Assembly (NCBI GenBank): GCA_964289745.1
Contig: CAXYMM010000001.1
Coordinates: forward strand, 62,001 to 126,000
DNA length: 64,000 bases
Direction: 5' to 3'
Origin: Ekhidna sp964289745
Lineage (GTDB): Bacteria > Bacteroidota > Bacteroidia > Cytophagales > Cyclobacteriaceae
A program made the translations under genes and the position numbers. Of the stretch, positions 8,962-18,869 are shown in pieces (position 1 is the stretch's first letter; every line of letters starts with the position of its first letter). A model generated the notes under the pieces. It saw only the letters and a program-made list of their open reading frames with translations. It was not told the origin of the DNA and did no database searches.

Positions 8962-11520
8962 ATGTCAAAAGAGGCAAAATTTTCAAATAGAGTTAAAGAA
9001 GTTATCTCACTTAGCCGTGAAGAAGCGCTGAGACTAGGTCATGATTATATAGGCATTGAACATCTTTTATTGGGAATGATCAGAGAAGGAGAGGGCGTTG
9101 CGGTTAGTGTTCTAAAAAAGCTTGGGCTTTCCATGAAAGACTTGAGGTCTGCAATAGAGCAAGCCACTAAAGGCACTGCAACAAGTAATGTTAAAAATCT
9201 TGCAAACATCCCCTTAACAAGACAATCGGAAAAGGTACTGAAAATCACCTATTTAGAAGCTAAAATATTTAAAAGCGCACTGATCGGAACCGAACATTTA
9301 CTACTATCTATCCTAAGGGATGAAGATAATTTAGCCACACAATTACTTGAGAAATTTGAGGTTAACTACGACTTGGTAAAAGAAATGCTCGAATACCAAA
9401 CAGAGAATCCAATGGCATCTGCAGATACAGATGATCCCAATGATGAATCAGAAGACTTGTATTCTAGCTCATCTAGGGGTTCAGGAAGAATAGGAAAAGA
9501 ATCTAAAGGCAAAGAGAAATCAAGAACACCCGTGCTGGACAATTTTGGAAGAGATTTGACTAAGCTGGCGGAGGAAGACAAACTCGACCCAATCATCGGT
9601 CGAGAAAAAGAAATTGAAAGAGTTGCTCAGATTTTGAGTAGGAGAAAAAAGAACAATCCAATTTTAATAGGAGAACCAGGAGTCGGTAAGACTGCCATCG
9701 CCGAAGGTCTTGCATTGCGCATTATTCACAAGAAAGTATCTAGAATTCTTTTCGGAAAGAGAGTCGTAACACTAGACCTTGCTTCGCTTGTAGCAGGCAC
9801 TAAATATAGAGGTCAGTTTGAAGAACGTATGAAGGCAGTAATGAACGAAATAGAAAAATCTGAGGAAGTAATTCTCTTTATAGACGAGCTTCATACCATC
9901 GTAGGAGCAGGAGGTGCCTCTGGTTCTTTGGACGCTTCCAACATGTTCAAGCCAGTACTTGCAAGAGGTGAAATTCAATGTATCGGAGCAACAACACTAG
10001 ACGAATACCGTCAGTACATAGAGAAAGATGGCGCATTAGCACGAAGATTCCAAATGGTAATGGTAGATGCCACCTCCCCAGAAGAGACTGAACAAATATT
10101 AGAAAATATTAAAGATAAGTATGAAAGCCATCACCATGTGAATTATACAAAGGATGCAATTAAGGCTTGTGTGACTTTACCAGATCGGTATATTTCAGAT
10201 CGTTTTCTTCCTGATAAAGCCATTGATGTGATGGATGAAGCAGGAGCAAGAGTTCACATTAATAATATAAATGTTCCAAAAATCATTACAAAGCTTGAAG
10301 AGCAAATTGAAGATGTAAAGAAGGAAAAAAATAGAGTGGTGAAAAGCCAAAAATATGAGGAAGCAGCTCAGCTACGCGATAAGGAAAAGAAACTCCTATC
10401 TCAACTTGATGAAGAAAAGAGTAAATGGGAAGAGGATACCAAAACCAAAAGATATGTGGTAAATGAAGAAAATGTAGCGGATGTAATTGCAATGATGACT
10501 GGAATTCCAACAAAAAGGATTGCCGAGAGTGAAAGCGAAAAATTACTGACAATGGGTACTGAGCTTCAAGGGAAGGTTGTAGGACAAGATGAGGCGATTA
10601 AAAAGCTATCCAAAGCTATCCAAAGAACACGAGTAGGGCTTAAAGATCCACAAAAGCCAATTGGTTCTTTCGTATTCTTGGGACCAACAGGAGTTGGCAA
10701 AACAGAAATGGCAAAGGTGCTTTCTACCTTCTTGTTTGATAAGGACGATTCGCTGATAAAAATAGACATGAGCGAATATATGGAGAAGTTCTCTGTGTCC
10801 CGATTGGTAGGCGCGCCTCCAGGGTATGTTGGATATGAAGAAGGTGGGCAGCTAACAGAAAAAGTACGAAGAAAGCCATACAGCGTAGTACTGTTAGATG
10901 AAATAGAAAAAGCACACCCCGATGTATTCAACATCTTGCTTCAAGTACTGGATGATGGTGTTTTGACAGATGGTCTTGGAAGAAAAGTGGATTTTAGAAA
11001 TACACTTATCATTATGACATCCAATATTGGAGTACGTGATTTAAAGGATTTTGGTGCGGGCATTGGGTTTGCGACACAAAACAAAAAAGACAGCATGGAC
11101 GAGATCATGAAGTCAACCATTCAAAATGCATTAAAAAAGACATTTAGTCCAGAGTTTTTAAACAGGCTTGATGACGTCATCATCTTTAATTCATTGGAGA
11201 AAGAAGACATCTTCAAAATTATCGACATTACACTTGGGAAACTCTTTACCCGTATAACCAATCTTGGATATGCTATTGATCTCACTAATAAGGCAAAGGA
11301 ATTTTTATCCGATAAAGGATATGATCCTCAATACGGAGCCAGACCTCTGGCTAGGGCAATCCAGAAATATTTAGAAGACCCTATTGCTGAAGAGATTCTT
11401 AAAGGAGATATTAGCAACGGCGATACCCTTGTTGCCAATTGGGACGGTAAGAAAGATGAATTGTCGATCAAACTCAGGAAAAAGCGGTCTGCAAAATCGA
11501 AAGCTGATAAAAAAGATTAG
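8962..11520 (+). CDS. clpC: ATP-dependent Clp protease ATP-binding subunit ClpC
   Basis: An AAA+ unfoldase of 852 residues that feeds proteins to ClpP. Two Clp-N repeats occupy about 1-150 (FSNRVKEVISLSREEALRLG at the start). The first ATPase has Walker A GEPGVGKT near 237 and Walker B DELHT near 308. A UVR-type coiled-coil insert (QKYEEAAQLRDKEKKL) lies near 460-475 and is the ClpC hallmark, separating it from ClpA and ClpB. The second ATPase has GPTGVGKT near 574 and LLDEIEKAHPDV near 643. The C-terminal D2-small domain ends in a lysine-rich tail. Length is normal. It has its own unit, with 130 bp to the gene before it and an inverted repeat after it. ClpP is not in the window. Confidence 0.96.
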   Translation: MSKEAKFSNRVKEVISLSREEALRLGHDYIGIEHLLLGMIREGEGVAVSVLKKLGLSMKDLRSAIEQATKGTATSNVKNLANIPLTRQSEKVLKITYLEAKIFKSALIGTEHLLLSILRDEDNLATQLLEKFEVNYDLVKEMLEYQTENPMASADTDDPNDESEDLYSSSSRGSGRIGKESKGKEKSRTPVLDNFGRDLTKLAEEDKLDPIIGREKEIERVAQILSRRKKNNPILIGEPGVGKTAIAEGLALRIIHKKVSRILFGKRVVTLDLASLVAGTKYRGQFEERMKAVMNEIEKSEEVILFIDELHTIVGAGGASGSLDASNMFKPVLARGEIQCIGATTLDEYRQYIEKDGALARRFQMVMVDATSPEETEQILENIKDKYESHHHVNYTKDAIKACVTLPDRYISDRFLPDKAIDVMDEAGARVHINNINVPKIITKLEEQIEDVKKEKNRVVKSQKYEEAAQLRDKEKKLLSQLDEEKSKWEEDTKTKRYVVNEENVADVIAMMTGIPTKRIAESESEKLLTMGTELQGKVVGQDEAIKKLSKAIQRTRVGLKDPQKPIGSFVFLGPTGVGKTEMAKVLSTFLFDKDDSLIKIDMSEYMEKFSVSRLVGAPPGYVGYEEGGQLTEKVRRKPYSVVLLDEIEKAHPDVFNILLQVLDDGVLTDGLGRKVDFRNTLIIMTSNIGVRDLKDFGAGIGFATQNKKDSMDEIMKSTIQNALKKTFSPEFLNRLDDVIIFNSLEKEDIFKIIDITLGKLFTRITNLGYAIDLTNKAKEFLSDKGYDPQYGARPLARAIQKYLEDPIAEEILKGDISNGDTLVANWDGKKDELSIKLRKKRSAKSKADKKD

Positions 11521-11537
11521 CGTTTTGAAGTGAGTTT

Positions 11538-11570
11538 CTCCATTTTTTATTTGTTAAATAAAAAATGGAG
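11538..11570 (+). terminator. Perfect 15-bp inverted repeat after clpC
   Basis: CTCCATTTTTTATTT at 11538-11552 pairs perfectly with its complement at 11556-11570 across a 3-base loop. It lies 18 bp after the clpC stop. The hairpin is A+T-rich and lacks a classic trailing T-run, so terminator function is likely but not certain. Confidence 0.5.
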
Positions 11571-12417
11571 ATTTCGGTGAATTTCCATAGCCTTATTTTT
11601 ACTCCATCAAATAATAGTCTCACACTAATTAGAAAAAGCGACACAAAAAACGCATAGGTGATAGAAAATTATCCAAAAGCTTTATAAGTTAAAGATGGAT
11701 AACTAGAGAGACATCCCAACTTATTTTCCCGTTTTTCCTGCTTTTTGAACACCTTCAATTTCTCGAATTAGCTACGTGCTTATGATTATCTCAAATCGTT
11801 GTTCAATCTTAACAAGAAACGAGCTGATTGTCAGGAAATAATAGGTTTGATTTCACTGTTGGATCAACAGTATTTCAAGACGATATATGCACTCATTCAC
11901 ATGGGTATATCTTCATGCCATAAGAATGCGGAAAAGATGTAAAAAGAAAGAAGAAGTGTACTATTCTAAAGGATAAAAACACCTTTCCAAGCCGCAAATC
12001 GCTCGGAAAATGATTGAAAAGGTCTTGGAGAAAGGGATTTAATGATTCATTTCGATTTTGATGATGAAGAAAGCCGAAGTGTTGAACAGCATCTAAACTA
12101 CTTGTCAAATGCAGACTTTGAACAAATCGAAAATGGAGGACTCTAAATCTGCTATCAACATTATAATCGAATATCACAAAAGATGCATATTCCAACTCCA
12201 CAGAAAAGGATACTTAAAGATGAAAAAGTGAGATTAACATTATTAAATGCATAATCAAGGCTGAATACAATGGAAGAAAAACGGTCAAGAAATGAAAGTA
12301 TCCGTTTAATCATCGATATGATCAACCCAGCCAACCAGAATGTAGCTAAAGGAGGAAGTTTTTACTTTTTGCTTTGAGTTTGAGTAGTCTCACTTGCCAA
12401 TCTTAGGCATTACTTAA
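11571..12417. other. Gene-free stretch, probably degenerate
   Basis: No intact gene. Short frames are broken on both strands. A minus-strand frame at 11893-12201 has a Phe/His-rich composition typical of antisense reading and no recognisable family. On the plus strand pieces such as SAINIIIEYHKRCIFQLHRK near 12140-12220 look like decayed coding sequence that I cannot assign. Confidence 0.4.
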
Positions 12418-12673
12418 TTGCAAAATTCGAGAGGTGTAATTAGTCACCATGATTTTATCTGTGGTCAAGTTTGGGAAATAATTTTTATTGAAATTGTAGC
12501 ATTATTGATTTTCATTGAAAAGTTAAACTTTAACCATAATACCATTATTTTGCTTTTACTTGCCACAGGAACTTACGTATCGGGTTATATGCAACGTTTT
12601 AAATCACTTTTATTGGGTTGGTGTAGCACTATTTATTAGTGCTATTGTCGTTTTTACAGTACTAGATTGTTAA
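12418..12673 (+). pseudogene. Frameshifted small multi-pass membrane protein
   Basis: The frame from 12418 reads two membrane helices (WEIIFIEIVALLIFIEKL, then NTIILLLLATGTYVSGY) and a loop MQRFKSLLLGW, then stops. Shifting frame by one base near 12605 gives a natural continuation, WVGVALFISAIVVFTVLDC, ending in a stop at 12671-12673. Together they describe a C-terminal half of a small membrane protein with three helices. The helix-loop-helix pattern is familiar from uncharacterised Bacteroidota membrane proteins, but I cannot name the family. The start is a TTG and the true N-terminus is probably lost in the decayed stretch before it. Confidence 0.5.
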
Positions 12674-12693
12674 CCAATGTTTGATCCCATTTA

Positions 12694-14730
12694 TTAATAT
12701 CCTCCCCAGTATTTTCTTAGCACCCATTCGGCAGTAAATAATAAGAAGATGATGAGGTACCACCACCACGCCTGAATTAGCAGTTCTTTAGATTCTTCAC
12801 TCTTGACTATCGACTTAAAATTTCTGGATTGAAGGTAGCTAGGTAAAAGTGCTATCTGATCAAAATGCACAAAGCTGGCATTCGTGTTGGCAGAGAGGGT
12901 TTTAAGAAGCTGATGATTGGCTTGGAGGTCTGCAAACTCTATGTTGGTATGCGCCACAAGAAACTCTCCCTTCTTTTCGAAAAATCGACCACTTACCTTA
13001 ACAGATGCCTTGTAACGGTAGATGCCTGGGCTTAAATTAGGAATCTTAAAAGTTCCGTTGATCTCCGAATCATTAAATGAATACTGCTGATTTTCACCTG
13101 ATTCATTTGTGATGATAATTGAGGTCTCATTTCCATAAATACGCTCATAAATGTCATTGTAAATTTCTGCATCGAATAGTATTGGATCTGCGTATGAAAA
13201 GGTAGTAAACCTGGGGGCGAATCTGAACTGTTCTTTGTCATTTTTGATTGCCAAAAATTGAACAGTTTTGATAATAAAGTTGTCAAAGTTCTTTGCATTT
13301 TCGTTGACTGCAAATTCTTGTAATTTCCATTTCCAGATATTTTGACCCATCAATATGGCACTTTTGTTTACCTCATCGTCAAATACAACCATTAGTGGTT
13401 TGGAAGTGGTGATGCTACCTAGACGTTGGTAAATTAAGGTTTCGCCCCCCCCAACTAAATGATAATCTGCATAGGGAACTTCAATGGGAGGATAGTTTTC
13501 AAATACTTCTGCATCTTCAATTTTGAATTTGCTAAAATTTGCATTGAAGCTTCCCGAAACTTCGTCTGGTTGTCCTGCTTTAGGTCGAATATTAAAATAC
13601 GGCAATGCCTGATTGAGTCTGTCAAGGTTAGATTCTAAATTGAGGATGTACCAAGAGCCTTGTTCCCCTTCTGGTGCAAAATCAAGAGTGGAGCTAAATG
13701 CACCATGATAAATTACAACATCATAGTTTTTGTTGGGTGCTTTAGTGTTCAAAGAAGGGATATAGACAGAAGTACTATAACTCTTGGTGGACTCGAGTGT
13801 AGAGCGAATAGCCCTAATGTCAGGGTGTGGCCTTGAGGCGATAATTAGCACGCTATTCGCATTATCTTTTACTTCCAGAAAGGCATCAGCACGATTATTA
13901 TCTCTCGATGATTCATCTTCAAAGGTAGAAACGGTTACGACCAAATGCCGAAGGCCTTCTTTTTCATTCAAGATGTTGAACTCTATCTCTTCAACCCTGG
14001 ATTCAAGTATAATGTCTTTAGTAACCACTTGCTTACCTCCTTCATTTACTTGAATTGATACTTTTTTTCCAAAGTAGCCTTCATGGTTCAATTCCACTTG
14101 AAGAGGTGTCTCATTTCCCATGAATGAAACCTTGTTGTATTGCACCCTAGTTATGCTAATATCTTTCGGTGCGATGGTATCTCCCATGCCCACGGTAAAT
14201 ATTGGATAGACATAATTTTTGTATAGTGGCGACGATCCTCTGTTATAGATACCATCAGTGAACAAGACGGTGGCGACATAATTCTTATCTTCCTTATTTT
14301 GGTGACTTTTGGAGAGTAATAAAGACAGGTTACTAATCGGGGCTTCAAATTGTAAGGTGTCAGTATCATCCATCAAAACCAATTTATAAGCAATACCCTC
14401 CTCCTCTAGTTCGGCTCTTAGTTTCGAAATGGCATCAACGATACTCATCGAGCCGTTTTCCCTTGCGGTAATTGATTGAGAGTTGTCCACAGCCAGACCG
14501 ATAATAGGAGGCTCTATCCTAGATATAATGCGTTTGATCGATGGCTCCAAAAAAAGGAGAAGGAGAAAAAAAATAGCAATTGATCGTAGAGCAAAAAGAA
14601 CCCAGTTCTGAAAAGAACTCCACGGAACGTTCTTTTTTTGATAAAGTAGATAGGAGAGCAAAGAGGAAATCAATAGCAAAAGAATAAGCCATCCTGCTGA
14701 TTGCTCAAATTCGATAAAACTTCTGGACAT
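12694..14730 (-). CDS. Large VWA-like membrane protein, Bacteroidota type
   Basis: A 678-residue protein with two N-terminal membrane helices (LILLLLISSLLSYLLY near 15-30 and VLFALRSIAIFFLLLLFLEP near 43-63), a long periplasmic part, and a last helix (WWWYLIIFLLFTAEWVLR near 652-670). Just after helix two is IGLAVDNSQSI, a DxSxS adhesion motif of a VWA-like domain, followed by FTDGIYNRGSSP. The layout matches uncharacterised Bacteroidota proteins related to BatA: an N-terminal membrane pair, a VWA-like domain, then a glutamine-amidotransferase-like or beta-rich region. Its role is unknown, and an envelope-integrity or protein-interaction role is inference. It stands alone on the minus strand, 21 bp from the broken membrane gene convergent to it. 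Confidence 0.7.
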   Translation of the reverse strand: MSRSFIEFEQSAGWLILLLLISSLLSYLLYQKKNVPWSSFQNWVLFALRSIAIFFLLLLFLEPSIKRIISRIEPPIIGLAVDNSQSITARENGSMSIVDAISKLRAELEEEGIAYKLVLMDDTDTLQFEAPISNLSLLLSKSHQNKEDKNYVATVLFTDGIYNRGSSPLYKNYVYPIFTVGMGDTIAPKDISITRVQYNKVSFMGNETPLQVELNHEGYFGKKVSIQVNEGGKQVVTKDIILESRVEEIEFNILNEKEGLRHLVVTVSTFEDESSRDNNRADAFLEVKDNANSVLIIASRPHPDIRAIRSTLESTKSYSTSVYIPSLNTKAPNKNYDVVIYHGAFSSTLDFAPEGEQGSWYILNLESNLDRLNQALPYFNIRPKAGQPDEVSGSFNANFSKFKIEDAEVFENYPPIEVPYADYHLVGGGETLIYQRLGSITTSKPLMVVFDDEVNKSAILMGQNIWKWKLQEFAVNENAKNFDNFIIKTVQFLAIKNDKEQFRFAPRFTTFSYADPILFDAEIYNDIYERIYGNETSIIITNESGENQQYSFNDSEINGTFKIPNLSPGIYRYKASVKVSGRFFEKKGEFLVAHTNIEFADLQANHQLLKTLSANTNASFVHFDQIALLPSYLQSRNFKSIVKSEESKELLIQAWWWYLIIFLLFTAEWVLRKYWGGY

Positions 14731-14974
14731 ACCTGAAAACTAGTTCAAAACGAACGGACGATCTATAAAATCCAATCGTTTAATGGGGGTTTCACACATG
14801 AATGCTGGTTCTTGGAGGGCATTCAGTAGAAAATAGAAGCTTGGCGTAGGGAATACAATGCGTTCAGAACTAATAGTCCGTCGAACTATTTAATCCCTAA
14901 AGGAGTATTTGAAAAAAATGATTAGAAGCTTATTAATCCATCTCCTAAAAAAGTTAGTGAGCAACTGAAAATAT

Positions 14975-15574
14975 TTATAGACTTATGTAAGACCGGGAAA
15001 AAATCATATGGTGAAAGAAAAATTCTTCTTCTTCCACCATAAAATTGTGTTTCAGAATAAAGTTGCTAATCGGCAAAAGTTGATTTGACTCTAAGCCTGC
15101 AGCCATCTTGAAGAAGAGGTGCATTCCCGTGCTAAAAACTAAATTTATCCTTCCATATTCAAAATCTGCAACAAGCAGTTTGCCTAGAGGCTTAAGTAGC
15201 TGCTTGCACTTTATAATGATTTGCTCCAGATGTTGCTGATTAAAACAATCTAAAAAAAACGGTGCAATGATGTAGTCATACCGTAAATCGCTTTCCCAAG
15301 TCAAAAAATTAGATTGAATGAATTCAGCGTGTTGGATTTCAGGTCTCTTCGAGGCCTTATAAAGCATTTTTTTTGATTTGTCGAGAAATGTAAGAGAGAA
15401 TTCCGAATCCAATTTTTTGAATGCTTTTCCAGTGCCTCCTCCAAGAATCAAAACTTCAGATCCTTTTTCAAGCATCTTCAAGAATCGCTCTTGCGATTTT
15501 ACCAACTCATCACCAAAGACAAGACTGACTAGATGATCGTAGTATGGGGCAATAAAGTCAAATTCATTCTTCAT
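14975..15574 (-). CDS. Class I SAM-dependent methyltransferase
   Basis: About 199 residues from the ATG at 15574, which follows a good ribosome site (CCTCC reading upstream as AGGAGG complement is absent, but TATCCTCCTTTT sits 0-12 bases before it) and overlaps the upstream stop as ATGA. An upstream TTG-like extension to 15616 is open but would run inside the UbiA-type gene. The SAM-binding loop is VLILGGGTGKAF near residue 36, preceded by FDFIAPYYDHLVSLVFG, the usual N-terminal helix of this fold. An IIAPFFLDCF segment matches motif IV. Substrate unknown. Being coupled to a UbiA-type prenyltransferase, it might act on a prenylated quinone or lipid, as UbiE/UbiG do. That is inference from context only. 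Confidence 0.75.
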   Translation of the reverse strand: MKNEFDFIAPYYDHLVSLVFGDELVKSQERFLKMLEKGSEVLILGGGTGKAFKKLDSEFSLTFLDKSKKMLYKASKRPEIQHAEFIQSNFLTWESDLRYDYIIAPFFLDCFNQQHLEQIIIKCKQLLKPLGKLLVADFEYGRINLVFSTGMHLFFKMAAGLESNQLLPISNFILKHNFMVEEEEFFFHHMIFSRSYISL

Positions 15575-16356
15575 AAAAGGAGGATAGGAAGTAAAAAGAC
15601 ACCATCTCCAATCCATCTATATAAATTATTCTTTATCAAGTATTTAGCATTCAATATCATAAAAAAGTACGATATAAATGAAATCAAAAAATAAAGCGAA
15701 AGAGGAGTCCATTCAGACAAAAAAGAAAGAGAAAGACCAGAGGCTAAACATAGTAGAATTAGCTTTTTCAATTTCTTTCTTCCTACTAATGTGGCGATCG
15801 AGTCAAACTCATCTTCTCGATCGGCATCTATTTCAAACCAACTAAAAAGCATCAGATTAGAAAAGGATAGTAACAGAAGCAAAATGAAAATGTGAAACGA
15901 AAAAACACCTCTTAATGCCATTGGAGCGAGTAAAATTCCAGAAGTATAGATGAGTGATACATAAAATTCCTTTAGGAACAATTCGGATAATTTTTGTTGA
16001 ATTATCAAATAGATACTCACAAAAATGGCAAGTACACATCCACCAATAATAAGCGATGTCTCAATACGAAATAGACACAAAAGGATGCTTAGCAATAAGA
16101 TTAAAGCAGTAATCCATAGTGTTTTTTTATGCCTTGCGTGGAATCGATACCTGACTCTTGTGGATTTCGGGGCTTTTACTGCATCACGCAGGTGATCGAT
16201 TGTATAAATCAACCAAACAGTACTCCCCAAAACAAAGTAAGTAATCAGAGGTATAGACACCTCCCACACCTTACAAAAAAAATGGAGCAGTATGACTGCT
16301 CCAATTGCAATATCAATCGATAGGATTTGAAGAACTTTTAAAGTTCTTCTAAGCAT
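15571..16356 (-). CDS. UbiA-like prenyltransferase
   Basis: A polytopic membrane protein of 261 residues with about 7-8 helices. Two Asp-rich segments sit where the UbiA family binds prenyl diphosphate and magnesium: YTIDHLRDAVK near 50-60 and SWFEIDADREDEFDSIATLVGRKK near 170-190. The first is weaker than the canonical NDxxDxxxD, the second is a good match. UbiA enzymes attach prenyl chains to aromatic acceptors in quinone, haem or archaeal-type lipid synthesis. The substrate here is unknown. The ATG overlaps the atpG stop by one base, and its stop overlaps the methyltransferase start by 4 bp, so the three are probably cotranscribed. Confidence 0.7.
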   Translation of the reverse strand: MLRRTLKVLQILSIDIAIGAVILLHFFCKVWEVSIPLITYFVLGSTVWLIYTIDHLRDAVKAPKSTRVRYRFHARHKKTLWITALILLLSILLCLFRIETSLIIGGCVLAIFVSIYLIIQQKLSELFLKEFYVSLIYTSGILLAPMALRGVFSFHIFILLLLLSFSNLMLFSWFEIDADREDEFDSIATLVGRKKLKKLILLCLASGLSLSFLSEWTPLSLYFLISFISYFFMILNAKYLIKNNLYRWIGDGVFLLPILLL

Positions 16357-17237
16357 CAGCCCTGAGCTAACGCCTCAGCACCTCCTACAATTTCCAAAAT
16401 TTCTGTTGTAATGGCCGCTTGTCTCGTTCTGTTATAAGACAAACGTAACTCTTTCAACAGCTCATCAGCATTTTCTGTAGCCTTATTCATAGCCGTCATT
16501 CTAGCTCCGTGCTCCGCAGCATTTGACTCAAGTAAAGTTTTATAAAACTGTATTTTCAATGATTTGGGCAAAAGATCATTGAAGATAAAATCCTTTGAGG
16601 GTTCAAAAATGTAGTCCTTATCAATTCTAGAAGTTTCTTCGTCTAGCTGACCTATTGGTAAAAATTGCTCGTTCTGAACAATTTGGGTGGCTACGTTTTT
16701 AAACTCGTTGAAGATAATTTCAATCTTATCATACTCCAGACTTTCGTACTTCTCCATCATCATTTCAGCAGCACTACGGGCATCCTCAAAGCTGAGTTTT
16801 TCAAGCAAGTGAACATATTTATCAATAACATTGTAGTTTCTTTTTTGAAAGTATTCTAGGGCTTTCTTCCCTACAGGTAGGATATCTAGTTTACCCTCTG
16901 CTTCTACTGAAGTATATTGATCCTCGATAAGATTTCTGGCAAATTTGAAAACACTGCTATTGAAAGCTCCGCAAAGACCTCTGTCTGATGTTACTATCAC
17001 CAAAAGAACTCGATCTACTTTTCTAATTTCTGAATATGGATTTTTAATTCCTTCGGTCTGCTCAGCCGATACGTTGGTAATAATTTCAGAAAGCTTATTA
17101 GCATATGGCCTCATTTGAGTTATCCTTTCCTGTGCTCTTCTCAACTTTGCGGCCGCCACCATTTTCATGGCCTTGGTGATTTGCTTTGTTGAGTTTACTG
17201 ACTGGATTCTCCCTTTTACCTCTTTTAAGTTGGCCAT
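16356..17237 (-). CDS. atpG: ATP synthase F1 subunit gamma
   Basis: The rotor shaft of F1, 293 residues, which is the usual length. The N-terminal helix ANLKEVKGRIQSVNSTKQIT leads into KAMKMVAAAKLRRAQ, a family signature. The C-terminal helix SYNRTRQAAITTEILEIVGGAEAL is the conserved end that fits inside the alpha3beta3 head. The middle has the conserved SDRGLCGAFNSS. It is the last F1F0 gene of the cluster. The beta and epsilon genes are absent, as in many Bacteroidota where atpD-atpC sit elsewhere. Confidence 0.97.
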   Translation of the reverse strand: MANLKEVKGRIQSVNSTKQITKAMKMVAAAKLRRAQERITQMRPYANKLSEIITNVSAEQTEGIKNPYSEIRKVDRVLLVIVTSDRGLCGAFNSSVFKFARNLIEDQYTSVEAEGKLDILPVGKKALEYFQKRNYNVIDKYVHLLEKLSFEDARSAAEMMMEKYESLEYDKIEIIFNEFKNVATQIVQNEQFLPIGQLDEETSRIDKDYIFEPSKDFIFNDLLPKSLKIQFYKTLLESNAAEHGARMTAMNKATENADELLKELRLSYNRTRQAAITTEILEIVGGAEALAQG

Positions 17238-17258
17238 TTTTTCTTAAGATTTTTCTTT

Positions 17259-18839
17259 CTATTTGTCAAATCTGCTGGCTACGTCTTTCGCTATCTCCTC
17301 CATTTTGGAAGTAGCTACTTCACTCAATTTTCCAGCTTTAAGATCTGCTAGTGCTTCTTTACCTACACTTTTCATCGACTCAATGAATTCTACCTGAAAT
17401 TCTTTCGCTTTATTTACTGGTACGATATCGAGAAATCCTTTGGTAGATGCAAAGATAATAGCCACTTGCTCTTCCACTGGTATAGGTGAAAATTGTGGTT
17501 GCTTTAGTATTTCTTGATTTTTACGACCTCTATCAATGGTTCTCCTAGTAGCAGCATCGAGATCGGATCCAAACTTGGCAAAGGCTTCAAGCTCACGAAA
17601 CTGTGCCTGATCAAGTTTTAGCGTACCTGCTACCTTTTTCATCGACTTAATCTGTGCAGAGCCTCCAACACGAGATACTGATATACCAACGTTAATGGCT
17701 GGTCTTATTCCAGCGTTAAAAAGGTTTGTTTCTAAAAAAATCTGCCCATCAGTAATGGAAATAACATTTGTTGGGATGTATGCAGAAACATCGCCTGCTT
17801 GAGTTTCAATGATTGGAAGTGCCGTTAAAGAACCTCCACCCTTTACTTTTCCTTTAAGGGAAGGCGGCAAGTCATTCATTTGCTCTGCAATAGAGTCATC
17901 GCCAATAATCTTTGCAGCTCTTTCAAGAAGTCTTGAATGAAGATAGAAAACATCCCCCGGATATGCCTCCCTCCCTGGAGGTCTCCTAAGAAGCAAGGAC
18001 ACCTCGCGGTAGGAAACTGCTTGCTTCGATAAATCATCGTATACTACCAAAGCAGGTCTTCCTGTATCTCTAAAGTACTCCCCTATTGCCGCTCCTGTAA
18101 AAGGTGCGAAAAATTGCATTGATGCTGGATCAGAGGCAGAAGCACTTACGACTACTGTATAGTCCATAGCACCCGCTTTTTCAAGTTGTGCCACGATACC
18201 AGCTACCGTCGATGCTTTTTGGCCAATCGCCACATAAATACAATATACAGGCTCTCCCCTATCATAAAACTCTTTCTGATTAATGATGGTGTCGATTGCT
18301 ACAGCAGTCTTTCCTGTTTGACGATCACCAATAATTAGCTCTCTTTGACCTCTTCCAATTGGGATCATTGAATCGATAGACACAATACCGGTTTGAAGTG
18401 GCTCACTTACGGGTTGCCTGTAGATGACACCAGGGGCTTTTCTTTCCAAAGGCATCTCGAAAGTTTCACCTTCTATTGGTCCTTTGCCATCAATGGGACT
18501 TCCAATCGTATTTACCACTCTTCCACAAATACCATCGCCAGCTAGTATCGATCCGATCTTACCCGTTCTTTTTACGGTATCTCCTTCTTTCACTTCACTA
18601 GAGTCTCCTAAGAGAACGACTCCAACATTGTCTTCCTCCAAGTTCAGAACAAGCGCATTTAATCCATTTTCGAACTCTAGAAACTCTCCCGCCTGCGCAT
18701 TGGACAATCCATAAATACGAGCAACTCCATCTCCTACTTGAAGGATGGTGCCAACTTCTTCAAGCTCGCTCTGCGTTTTTGAATTCGAAAGCTGCTCTCT
18801 TAAAATTGCTGAAACCTCATCAGGTCTTACGTGTGCCAT
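17259..18839 (-). CDS. atpA: ATP synthase F1 subunit alpha
   Basis: The non-catalytic nucleotide-binding subunit of F1, 526 residues. Walker A is GDRQTGKTAVAID near 170-182. The family signature PAINVGISVSRVGGSAQ is near 375-390. N-terminal beta-barrel, nucleotide-binding core and C-terminal helical bundle are all present and unbroken. The N-terminus (RPDEVSAILREQL) is the standard delta-binding segment. 30 bp separate it from atpH and 21 bp from atpG, consistent with one transcript. Confidence 0.97.
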   Translation of the reverse strand: MAHVRPDEVSAILREQLSNSKTQSELEEVGTILQVGDGVARIYGLSNAQAGEFLEFENGLNALVLNLEEDNVGVVLLGDSSEVKEGDTVKRTGKIGSILAGDGICGRVVNTIGSPIDGKGPIEGETFEMPLERKAPGVIYRQPVSEPLQTGIVSIDSMIPIGRGQRELIIGDRQTGKTAVAIDTIINQKEFYDRGEPVYCIYVAIGQKASTVAGIVAQLEKAGAMDYTVVVSASASDPASMQFFAPFTGAAIGEYFRDTGRPALVVYDDLSKQAVSYREVSLLLRRPPGREAYPGDVFYLHSRLLERAAKIIGDDSIAEQMNDLPPSLKGKVKGGGSLTALPIIETQAGDVSAYIPTNVISITDGQIFLETNLFNAGIRPAINVGISVSRVGGSAQIKSMKKVAGTLKLDQAQFRELEAFAKFGSDLDAATRRTIDRGRKNQEILKQPQFSPIPVEEQVAIIFASTKGFLDIVPVNKAKEFQVEFIESMKSVGKEALADLKAGKLSEVATSKMEEIAKDVASRFDK

Positions 18840-18869
18840 AGTTCTATCTTTTAGCCGTTCGGCTGAATT

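Noticed and set aside
11893..12201. Minus-strand protein of 102 codons
   Set aside because: F/H/S-rich composition, no recognisable motif, no ribosome site, in a degenerate stretch.
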